IMG/VR virus record: IMGVR_UViG_3300017987_000063 | Span: 26,972-90,971 of that record | Strand: one strand, 5' to 3' | DNA length: 64,000 nucleotides | Origin: a virus | Shown here: positions 7,725-13,578 of the stretch, one piece after another | Layout: every line of letters begins with the position of its first letter | Numbering within the stretch: position 1 is the stretch's first letter | Position numbers and translations under genes: made by a program | The notes under the pieces: generated by a model | Databases searched by the model: none | What the model saw: the letters and a program-made list of their open reading frames with translations, nothing else | Told to the model about the DNA's origin: nothing

Positions 7725-9771
7725 GTCCTTCCTCCTTTGCTTTAAGCGTCCAGTAATTTACTCGATGCTTCGCCACTTCGAGATATTTTATGTATTTTTC
7801 CAGCCCGATATAATTCACGCCCTCCAGCACCGCCGCTATAAGCGTAGTGCCTGTCCCTGTAAAAGGGTCTATAACCAGTCCCCCCGGCGGGGTAATCATC
7901 CGCACCAGATACCGCATAAGCTCGATGGGCTTCACTGTGGGATGCGGGTTCCGCAGACACCGCTCCTCCCTACCGCCCACCATGTGGGTCTCGCTTTTAA
8001 GATTTTTACATACTGTGCAGGGAAGATTCCCAATCAGCCCTGCCTCGCGCTCGTCCCTGCGGGCTTTCGGGATATAAAAGTACCGGCTTCGCTCGCCGAT
8101 TAAACCGATGGGACAGTCAGGATGGCACACCCAGTCTTCAACCATCTCCATGCCATCCTCATCCGCAAATCCCTTCACCGGCACGTCGCCCAGCGGATTT
8201 TCCTTCCTATCCGAATCGCCGAGACTGAAAGATGTGCCCCCGCGCCCTGTAGGATAACCCTTATGCCCCGGTATTTTCTTGGTGCCCTGATATTTACATT
8301 CGGGATGGTGCGCCATTATCACGTTTGAAGGCCACCGGCCTAAATCTGCGGACTTGTCCAGCGTATAAATCAACCGACCTTCCGGCTTGTTTACATGCCT
8401 GTCTCCAAGCATCGCCCCGTGCGCCATTAACCCCTCCATCTCGCTGCGGGCATAGCTCGCCACCGTATGCTTGGCAATATCCCTATCTTCCTCATTCGCC
8501 CACGGAACCCTGCAGCCGTCCACGTTTATGCCCCCCGTGCCCCATACTATCACGTTCAGGAATAGCGGCCCCGACAAAGGCTTCCGCGCCAGCGTTATAG
8601 GAGTAACCTTAATGGGTCTTGCATCTCGAAGCGTGATAACATTCCGACCCGCAATAGATTCGCTTTGGATTGTTACTTCTAAATTCTGCCCCGCAAAATT
8701 TACAAGTGTGGTGAGTATGCTTCCCGCGATTTTTTCTATAACACTCGCGTCCGCAAAAAGTCTCTGGATGTTTGGAAACTTCAAGCCTTTTCCGTTGAAA
8801 TACTTTTCCGCATTCAACGCATTTGCACTCGACCCATTTGCTGGGGACTCTTCGGCAAGGATGATACCGCGATATATGGTCTCCCGGAGACAGTAGCTCA
8901 AGGTTCTCAACTCTGTTATCAGCCCTATCTCCGTTAATATGGTGGACTTCCTCAAATCGTGATAAAGAGCGGCCAAGATACCGTTCCATAACGAGACGAT
9001 GTTCAAGCCTATTGATGCCCCCTCCTGTAACCTGAATATATCCATCTTTTCGGACTTTATGGGTAACCCTTCCAAAAATTTTTCGACGGCACTCCATAGA
9101 GCAAAATCTGACCCTGCTTCTTCGCAATCTGTTTGGCTTGACTTTAAAATTTTGTCCACAAATTTCGCATGTAACAACAGGCATAATAGCGCCTCCATGA
9201 GATACGTTATATGTGCTATTATAGCATAAGGGGGAACAACTGTCAAGCCTTTAGTAGCCCATGTTATTGGCTCAACTGCGGGCTTCAACTGTGTGCCCCA
9301 ACCATCCCACCGCGCCGCTAAGTCCGTGCCGGCCGCCGTAACGTCAAGCTCGACCTGTGGCCTGTCCCCGCTGAACAATGTCCCTTTTTCGCTTTTTCCG
9401 AACGCAGTTCCAGCCACTTTGCGCTCCGCGCCCAGTCCCTTATCAATGGCCTTGCCTATATCTTCGCTCTTGGGATACCCCTCGCCGTAAACCCACACCA
9501 GCATATCCCGCACCTCAAATCCGGCCTCCCGTATCCGCCCCATAACTAAATCCGTCGTCCTCGCCCCGCTGAAGGCCATCAGGTGCGCTCCCGGCTTCAA
9601 CACCCGGTAAACCTCTCGCCAAATATCCACCGCCGGACAGTCGTCATCCCACACCTTGTTGGTTATGGAAAAGCCGTAAGGCGGGTCGCACACGCAGGCA
9701 TCCACCGAGTTCGATGGTATTTCCGCCAGTTTCAGCTTGCTATCGCCGAGAATTATCTTGTTCAAGTCCAT
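7696..9771 (-). CDS. DNA (N4/N6) methyltransferase, interrupted by an HNH endonuclease gene
   Basis: 691 aa from ATG 9771. The catalytic motif IV 'CDPPYGF' is near residue 30 and the SAM-binding motif I 'DPFTGTGTT' is near the C-terminus, the order of beta-class amino-methyltransferases (N6_N4_Mtase family). A family hallmark is split: '..QLKPAVEPIT' lies upstream and 'TPITLARKPLSG' downstream of a 669-bp insert (~8594-9262), which contains the out-of-frame HNH gene. The insert is a multiple of three and has no stop in the methyltransferase frame, so a 223-residue insertion would be translated unless something removes or bypasses it. Whether the enzyme is active cannot be judged. Likely role if active: protecting phage DNA from restriction. 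Confidence 0.85.
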   Translation of the reverse strand: MDLNKIILGDSKLKLAEIPSNSVDACVCDPPYGFSITNKVWDDDCPAVDIWREVYRVLKPGAHLMAFSGARTTDLVMGRIREAGFEVRDMLVWVYGEGYPKSEDIGKAIDKGLGAERKVAGTAFGKSEKGTLFSGDRPQVELDVTAAGTDLAARWDGWGTQLKPAVEPITWATKGLTVVPPYAIIAHITYLMEALLCLLLHAKFVDKILKSSQTDCEEAGSDFALWSAVEKFLEGLPIKSEKMDIFRLQEGASIGLNIVSLWNGILAALYHDLRKSTILTEIGLITELRTLSYCLRETIYRGIILAEESPANGSSANALNAEKYFNGKGLKFPNIQRLFADASVIEKIAGSILTTLVNFAGQNLEVTIQSESIAGRNVITLRDARPIKVTPITLARKPLSGPLFLNVIVWGTGGINVDGCRVPWANEEDRDIAKHTVASYARSEMEGLMAHGAMLGDRHVNKPEGRLIYTLDKSADLGRWPSNVIMAHHPECKYQGTKKIPGHKGYPTGRGGTSFSLGDSDRKENPLGDVPVKGFADEDGMEMVEDWVCHPDCPIGLIGERSRYFYIPKARRDEREAGLIGNLPCTVCKNLKSETHMVGGREERCLRNPHPTVKPIELMRYLVRMITPPGGLVIDPFTGTGTTLIAAVLEGVNYIGLEKYIKYLEVAKHRVNYWTLKAKEEGHGQGKMAID
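8609..9184 (-). CDS. HNH homing endonuclease nested out of frame in the methyltransferase gene
   Basis: 191 aa. An N-terminal zinc-finger-like segment ('CEICGQNFK' with 'CSMEC') is followed by the HNH core 'EVHHINGDRADNRVENLELL' and a second Cys-rich region ('CKCVECGKVFQRKRLEV', 'CGREC', 'CKFCGAEF', 'CGSEC'). This is the layout of phage free-standing or intron-type HNH enzymes. ATG 9184 is preceded by GGAGG and a consensus promoter. It is offset from the methyltransferase frame in the same direction as the LAGLIDADG gene is offset from the helicase. Confidence 0.88.
   Translation of the reverse strand: MPVVTCEICGQNFKVKPNRLRRSRVRFCSMECRRKIFGRVTHKVRKDGYIQVTGGGINRLEHRLVMERYLGRSLSRFEEVHHINGDRADNRVENLELLSPGDHISRYHPCRRVPSKWVECKCVECGKVFQRKRLEVSKHPETFCGRECYRKNRGKHTHHTCKFCGAEFRSNNPKRIYCGSECYHASRCKTH
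9218..9246 (-). promoter_or_regulatory. Perfect consensus promoter of the HNH gene
   Basis: TTGACA (9246-9241), a 17-nt spacer and TATAAT (9223-9218): both hexamers and the spacing match the sigma-70 consensus exactly. It lies inside the inserted cassette, ~34 nt upstream of the HNH start codon. Confidence 0.85.
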
Positions 9772-9955
9772 AAATACAATCCACCGTATCTGGCTCCAGA
9801 GACTCGCCACTTAACCATAAGGTTGCCACGCCGTGTTTGCAATTGTTACACCGCGTCCAACCAGTCACGCCGTATTGCGGACACTCGACCTTACCCCCTT
9901 TAATCTTTCGGGCTACACCAGCCGCCGGAGTTAAGTCTTGTTCAGTATCAGACAT
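9740..9955 (-). CDS. Small Cys-containing protein, function unknown
   Basis: 71 aa from ATG 9955 (GAGAGG 7 nt upstream; an in-frame GTG two codons earlier is possible). It contains 'CPQYGVTGWTRCNNCKHG', a probable zinc-binding knuckle, and a later Cys. It overlaps the methyltransferase start by 32 nt, suggesting coupled translation. Confidence 0.65.
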   Translation of the reverse strand: MSDTEQDLTPAAGVARKIKGGKVECPQYGVTGWTRCNNCKHGVATLWLSGESLEPDTVDCIYGLEQDNSRR

Positions 9956-10434
9956 TGGCACCTCTCAAAGAAAATTAGCGGTATTCCGCCCCCGCACCGT
10001 AAATGCTTGACCAAGCTTCTGCCCCTGCAGTAAAGCCGGACAGGGCTTCTCAGCTTATTTGCCCTTCTTTTTGCCACATCCACGCAGCCCTGCGAGGGCA
10101 GTGTAGCCGTACACCGCACCGCCGGAGGCTGTGGAAACTGGCACCGCTTGATAAAATCAATCACAAACTCATCATCCGTCTTATGCTCACTCGGCATCCC
10201 GAAAAAGGCTTCCATCGTTTGCATCCAATGTTTGCTCCCAAGATAGGGCAATGCCTTGTCTGCCTTTATAATGCTTTTACAGTCCACTGTCAAAATAGCG
10301 GTATTATCAAGTTGGATTTTTACTGTATAGCCATTTCCCACATGGTTGATATTATAAATTCTGCCAAGCATCCCGGCGCACTTTCCCTCTGTTATCTTAA
10401 CCCTGTCCCCTATTTTCCAGACTTCACGCTCCAT
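9931..10434 (-). CDS. KOW-domain-like protein
   Basis: 167 aa. The N-terminus 'WKIGDRVKITEGKCAGMLG' followed by 'VKIQLDN' resembles a KOW/SH3-like RNA-binding motif of the kind in NusG and ribosomal proteins. The C-terminal ~70 residues are basic and Cys-containing with no recognised domain. It could bind RNA or the transcription machinery, but that is inference. GAGG precedes ATG 10434. Confidence 0.65.
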   Translation of the reverse strand: MEREVWKIGDRVKITEGKCAGMLGRIYNINHVGNGYTVKIQLDNTAILTVDCKSIIKADKALPYLGSKHWMQTMEAFFGMPSEHKTDDEFVIDFIKRCQFPQPPAVRCTATLPSQGCVDVAKRRANKLRSPVRLYCRGRSLVKHLRCGGGIPLIFFERCQCLILNKT

Positions 10435-10720
10435 CTTGAACCTCGGCTACCACATTCTCCAATCTTCGCTTTAATTTCGCCCCCTCGCCGGACAGTTTAT
10501 CCAGCGGGATCGGCATAACCGAATCCCATGCAAGGGCAAAATATTCTGACATTGCCTTCCGCGCTTCCTGCGGGGTAGCTCCGCGTCCTAATATCGGCCA
10601 GTCCGCCATCTGGCACACCCATTGACCGGCCTCACGCTTAAACTCCAGCAGGATGGCCTGTTTAAATACCCATAAGCGGCTTTTATGCCGCAGGGCCACT
10701 ATTTTCTTATCCTGCTCCAC
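10424..10720 (-). CDS. HicB-like fold small protein
   Basis: 98 aa. Residues ~20-65 ('EFKREAGQWVCQMADWP' then 'GRGATPQEARKAMSEY') resemble the HicB/UPF0150 fold, where a short beta hairpin precedes a 'G.TPEEA' helix. No adjacent HicA toxin-like gene is visible, so an antitoxin role is not supported. Start taken as GTG 10720; the ribosome site is weak. Confidence 0.55.
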   Translation of the reverse strand: MEQDKKIVALRHKSRLWVFKQAILLEFKREAGQWVCQMADWPILGRGATPQEARKAMSEYFALAWDSVMPIPLDKLSGEGAKLKRRLENVVAEVQDGA

Positions 10721-10757
10721 CTTTGATTTATTTTACCGGGCGGCATGGTTACCTATT

Positions 10758-10847
10758 TCAGAAGGCTTTCACTCCAATCAATGTTACTTCATCCCGTATC
10801 ACCGGGGTAGCCTCGCATTGAAATTCAGTGAATCGGGCCGCGACCAT
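10758..10847 (-). CDS. Possible 29-aa small ORF
   Basis: ATG 10847 to TGA 10758 encodes MVAARFTEFQCEATPVIRDE and nine more residues. It lies in an otherwise empty 180-nt gap. The ribosome site (AAGG close to ATG) is weak. It may be a real small gene or a remnant. Confidence 0.3.
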   Translation of the reverse strand: MVAARFTEFQCEATPVIRDEVTLIGVKAF

Positions 10848-10884
10848 ACCTTGTTTATTCCTGTAGGAACCCGGTTTATACTCT

Positions 10885-10900
10885 GCGCAATCACTTGCGC
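10885..10900 (-). repeat. Dispersed palindrome GCGCAAGTGATTGCGC, copy 1
   Basis: Exact 16-mer just downstream of the TAA of the 55-aa gene. Arms GCGCAA/TTGCGC around GTGA. Same orientation relative to transcription as most other copies. Confidence 0.85.
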
Positions 10901-10901
10901 T

Positions 10902-11069
10902 TTACAGTTCGGTCTCCACCAGCCCCTCAAGGCTCTTTAACACCGCCTCAATGGGGAGGTTAAGGCAGGCGAAGTCTTCGCCGCGCCGTAAGTTCACCGG
11001 CATCCGAGGCCCCTCATAGCTGAAGGTGCCGTCCATCTCAAGTTCCATATAGCTTATTGTCCACTCCAT
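10902..11069 (-). CDS. Small early protein, function unknown
   Basis: 55 aa (MEWTISYMELEMDGTFSYEG start). It is the first gene after the promoter at 11100-11127 and has the repeated leader GGAGGACAGGAAAATG. It has no recognised domain. The dispersed 16-bp palindrome follows its stop by 1 nt. Confidence 0.7.
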   Translation of the reverse strand: MEWTISYMELEMDGTFSYEGPRMPVNLRRGEDFACLNLPIEAVLKSLEGLVETEL

Positions 11070-11099
11070 TTTCCTGTCCTCCTTTATCCTTTTACTATT

Positions 11100-11127
11100 A
11101 TTATAGCATATATATTTAAAATGTCAA
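11100..11127 (-). promoter_or_regulatory. Early promoter of the repeated family (TTGACA-N16-TATAAT)
   Basis: TTGACA 11127-11122, TATAAT 11105-11100 with TGC before the -10. The AT-rich spacer TTTTAAATATATATGC is shared with other early promoters. The last codons and TAA of the primase gene lie in the -35/spacer. Confidence 0.8.
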
Positions 11128-12060
11128 TACCTCTGGCCGGAAAAAGTGCGCTTTTTCCAATATTTCTCGCGCCTCTTCCATCGAACACTCGGCAGGGTCT
11201 TTACGGGGGTACAGATATGCCGCTTCTTCCACCGGAATGCGCCTGTAAAGGGCTTTTCCTATGCGCCCCGCTGCTTCCTTACCCGGCCCATCGTTATCAA
11301 GGAATAACACCACTGGGCAGCCCCATTCAACCAGTTTTTGCTCCTTCTGCACCGTAAGAGAGGAGCCCATGAGCCCTAAAATATCAAACTCAGGCAGTTT
11401 CCACTGCCACAGCTTTAAAACGTCCATAAGCCCCTCAACCAGCACAATCTTAGGCTTTCCTTCTAGTTTCCATTCCCCATAAAAATGAAGCCGCTTTTTC
11501 AGCCCAAGCAGTCCCTTATAGCGGGGTCGGGTCTTACTTGGTTTCAAGAGCCTGCCCTCCGCGCCCACGAGCTTGCCGCTTTCGTCCCGCACCGGAAATA
11601 CCACTCGTCCATCGGACTCGGCGATTCTGATACCCCATTCTTTAGCCGTATCAAAGTAAACCCCCCGGTTCAGGATATAATTCGGCACCGCCTTCCGATA
11701 ACCGGACAGAATCTCCTCCTCAAGTTCGGGGTCTGTGACTGATGGAGCGGCGACACTGCCCGGCCCCATGCGCTCGTTAAGCTCCACAAACTCCATAAGC
11801 TCCGGCAGTGACTTCTTACCGAACCACTCCAGCTTTCGCACCATCGTTCGCAGGTTCCGACCTTTATGCCCGCATGTAAAGCAGTTAAATGGGCTGGCAC
11901 CCCCTTCCACGGCCTTAATTCCCATCGAGGGATGCCTGTCCTCTCCATCTTCATGCGTCCACCGGGCAAGTGGGCACTCCATCGTGTACTCAGGCTCCGA
12001 TGCCCGTACCCGCTTCGCACCGATTAACTCTAGGAATGTTTCAATATCCGATGCTTTCAT
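11116..12060 (-). CDS. DnaG-like DNA primase
   Basis: 314 aa. An N-terminal CHC2-type zinc-binding region ('CPLARWTHEDGEDRHPSMG' and 'CFTCGHKGRN') is followed by a catalytic TOPRIM domain: 'VLVEGLMDVLKLWQ' carries the conserved Glu, and 'LFLDNDGPGKEAAGRI' the DxD-type acidic pair. It synthesises primers for lagging-strand replication. It is short compared with cellular DnaG and lacks an obvious helicase-binding C-terminal domain, as is common in phages. GAGG precedes ATG 12060 and a parS consensus site lies just upstream of that. Confidence 0.9.
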   Translation of the reverse strand: MKASDIETFLELIGAKRVRASEPEYTMECPLARWTHEDGEDRHPSMGIKAVEGGASPFNCFTCGHKGRNLRTMVRKLEWFGKKSLPELMEFVELNERMGPGSVAAPSVTDPELEEEILSGYRKAVPNYILNRGVYFDTAKEWGIRIAESDGRVVFPVRDESGKLVGAEGRLLKPSKTRPRYKGLLGLKKRLHFYGEWKLEGKPKIVLVEGLMDVLKLWQWKLPEFDILGLMGSSLTVQKEQKLVEWGCPVVLFLDNDGPGKEAAGRIGKALYRRIPVEEAAYLYPRKDPAECSMEEAREILEKAHFFRPEVLTF

Positions 12061-12071
12061 GTTTACCTCAA

Positions 12072-12087
12072 TGTTTCACGTGAAACA
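12072..12087. other. parS centromere consensus site TGTTTCACGTGAAACA
   Basis: A perfect 16-bp palindrome identical to the consensus of the bacterial chromosomal partition site bound by ParB. It lies in the 49-nt gap upstream of the primase start (12060). It is the only copy I find in the window, and no ParA or ParB gene is visible here, so any ParB would come from the host or from elsewhere in the phage genome. Confidence 0.85.
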
Positions 12088-12109
12088 ATTGGAAAAAAGC
12101 CGTTTAAAA

Positions 12110-12376
12110 TCAAGACCTTCCGAGAATAAAACCCGCAATTGCGACAGGCTTTAAACCCACGCGCAGCATATTTTTAATCACCGCGATGGCATCCGTACTT
12201 AGACCCGTAGGATCTTCCCGCCAATCATGATTCCGGATCGCCGTACAGGTGTCTGCGCAGGCCCGCGCACCCCACTGGACGTTATGGTTGAGGAAGCCAT
12301 CTATCCACTCCTCAAGATGCCGGGCGACCCGCTCGGCTGCGACTTTAAGCTTATTTTGTCCCTTCGTGAGACCCAC
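12110..12376 (-). CDS. Small basic protein, function unknown
   Basis: 88 aa from GTG 12376, chosen because AGGAGG lies 8 nt upstream; the frame is open to 12445 but without a ribosome site. It is predicted mostly helical ('KLKVAAERVARHLEEWI'), with two Cys in 'GARACADTCTAIRNHDW'. It overlaps the upstream DUF1599-like gene by 26 nt. It resembles small phage proteins found near replication genes, but I cannot name a family. Confidence 0.65.
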   Translation of the reverse strand: MGLTKGQNKLKVAAERVARHLEEWIDGFLNHNVQWGARACADTCTAIRNHDWREDPTGLSTDAIAVIKNMLRVGLKPVAIAGFILGRS

Positions 12377-12752
12377 AGTTACATCCTCCTTCCTTCTCGA
12401 CAAATACGTCCGCCATGCCCAGCGACGCCACACCGTCACCCGCATCCTCCTCCAGCAGGGTAAGGAAGATAAAGAGATAGTTTATCATGTCCACCACCCT
12501 GCCTTCCACCGGCTCGCTGCGTACCTCTCTATCGTTGAGCCATGTTAAAAGGGCATCGAAGTGTTTCAGGAAGTAAACCGCCCACACGTCAATCGGGTCA
12601 ATATTCCGGCCTTCCAGCCGCTTTGCGCCCTCCTTAAAGTTGTTATTCGCGTCCTTACCCTGCGTATAATCATGGCCTTTGGTCTCCAGCAGGGGAACGC
12701 ACTTCTGCATGAAAGTCTCCTTGATTTTTTCAAGCCGTGTCTTCGCGTCCAT
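12351..12752 (-). CDS. DUF1599-like (nucleotide modification-associated) protein
   Basis: 133 aa. The pattern 'KGHDYTQGKDANNNFKEGAKR', W...YFLKHFDALLTW and 'VVDMINYLFIFLTLLEED' fits the phage family described as nucleotide modification-associated domain 1. The C-terminus has a short Cys cluster (GGCNCGSHEGTK) next to the end. GGAGTAGAC precedes ATG 12752. Substrate unknown. The match is from memory of the family pattern and needs a profile search. Confidence 0.6.
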   Translation of the reverse strand: MDAKTRLEKIKETFMQKCVPLLETKGHDYTQGKDANNNFKEGAKRLEGRNIDPIDVWAVYFLKHFDALLTWLNDREVRSEPVEGRVVDMINYLFIFLTLLEEDAGDGVASLGMADVFVEKEGGCNCGSHEGTK

Positions 12753-12933
12753 GTCTACTCCTTTCCATTAAATTTTCCCGCATAGCCCCAATATGCGCCT
12801 TTTGCCCGCAATAGGGGCACCGAATATTCCACCTGTCCGCCCTATGTTCAAACTCAGTCCCGCACGTGCAGGCTATCTTGAGCATATTAACCTGCGGAGT
12901 CCAGCGGGCATCCAGTATCTTCATTTGACCCAT
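12730..12933 (-). CDS. Zinc-ribbon protein, function unknown
   Basis: 67 aa from ATG 12933 (GAGG 9 nt upstream). 'CTCGTEFEHRADRWNIRCPYCG' shows two CxC/CxxC knuckles, a typical rubredoxin-like zinc ribbon. It overlaps the upstream 56-aa gene in another frame by 47 nt. It is probably a regulatory or adaptor protein. Confidence 0.65.
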   Translation of the reverse strand: MGQMKILDARWTPQVNMLKIACTCGTEFEHRADRWNIRCPYCGQKAHIGAMRENLMERSRHGREDTA

Positions 12934-13057
12934 AATCGGTAACCTCAAATTTGGTATTGGGGCAATAGGCATGTAAAGCCACCGCCACGTTATCCTTGTT
13001 TAGCCAGAACTCCTCGTCTGGCCAATCCCATTTTATTTTTATCACTATTTTAGGCAT
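12887..13057 (-). CDS. Small acidic protein, function unknown
   Basis: 56 aa, ATG 13057 to TAA 12887, starting MPKIVIKIKWDWPDEEFW. A near-perfect AAGGAGGTGA ribosome site four nt upstream makes it very likely real. Two Cys in the C-terminal half. No family recognised. Confidence 0.7.
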   Translation of the reverse strand: MPKIVIKIKWDWPDEEFWLNKDNVAVALHAYCPNTKFEVTDYGSNEDTGCPLDSAG

Positions 13058-13061
13058 GTTC

Positions 13062-13325
13062 TCACCTCCTTATGTTTTTCAAATAAGCCCTGCACCGCAA
13101 AAAAGGGCATCCATTCACGTCAAACTCTCCGGTAAACTCCAGCGCGGTCTCTATTGGCTTGGGACACTGGCCATTTTTATTGAAAATGCAATCCAGCATC
13201 GGGCAACGGGCAGTGGGCCGCCTACTCGTCTCGATTAAAATATCGCTGAAGCACTGTTCGCAATAAGCCGCCCCCTCTACCAGCTTATCCCCGCAGTTGT
13301 TACAGTTACCTTCTATTTCTCGCAT
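13062..13325 (-). CDS. Double zinc-finger small protein
   Basis: 87 aa. 'CNNCGDKLVEGAAYCEQCF' is a zinc-ribbon module. 'CPMLDC', 'NGQCPK' and 'CPFLRC' form a second Cys cluster that could bind another metal. GGAGGCACACG precedes ATG 13325. Function unknown. Confidence 0.7.
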   Translation of the reverse strand: MREIEGNCNNCGDKLVEGAAYCEQCFSDILIETSRRPTARCPMLDCIFNKNGQCPKPIETALEFTGEFDVNGCPFLRCRAYLKNIRR

Positions 13326-13578
13326 CGTGTGCCTCCTGTATTCCTATGACATTCTTAACCCAATTTTTAAATCCATCCAGCCCTTTCACGAATATATCTT
13401 CCTGCTCAAATATAACCCCCTCAATATACTCCAGCTTTACGTCAAAATATCCGCGAGGATTCGGAGGATGTTTTACCCTCCAGTAAATCAAGCGGTCGCG
13501 TTCGTCCCAAAATTCCTCGCAGTCCAGATTCTCCAGCATGTAATCAATGGCTTCCCGTATCTCCGGCTCAATAATCAA
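13306..13578 (-). CDS. Small acidic protein, function unknown
   Basis: 90 aa from TTG 13578, with GAGGA 8 nt upstream; a TTG at 13602 is an alternative. Aromatic- and Asp/Glu-rich ('CEEFWDERDRLIYWRVKH'). Its start overlaps the end of the DnaB gene, so it is probably co-expressed with the helicase. Confidence 0.6.
   Translation of the reverse strand: MIIEPEIREAIDYMLENLDCEEFWDERDRLIYWRVKHPPNPRGYFDVKLEYIEGVIFEQEDIFVKGLDGFKNWVKNVIGIQEAHDARNRR

Larger units (their letters stand above)
8594..9262 (-). mobile_element. HNH endonuclease cassette inserted in the methyltransferase gene
   Basis: 669 bp flanked by near-repeats CCAATAAC (9270-9263) and CCTATAAC (8601-8594) on the minus strand. Excising it restores the family sequence LKPAVEPITLARKPLSG. 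It carries its own promoter, ribosome site and HNH gene. Only ~78 nt precede and ~15 nt follow the gene inside the insert, too little for a group I intron core. Confidence 0.75.

Noticed and set aside
8594-9262. Group I intron in the methyltransferase gene
   Set aside because: The non-coding sequence around the HNH gene inside the insert is under 100 nt in total, too short for an intron core.
10885-10900. The 16-bp palindrome as a transcription terminator
   Set aside because: Its stem is only 6 bp, no T-run follows any copy, and several copies lie inside genes.
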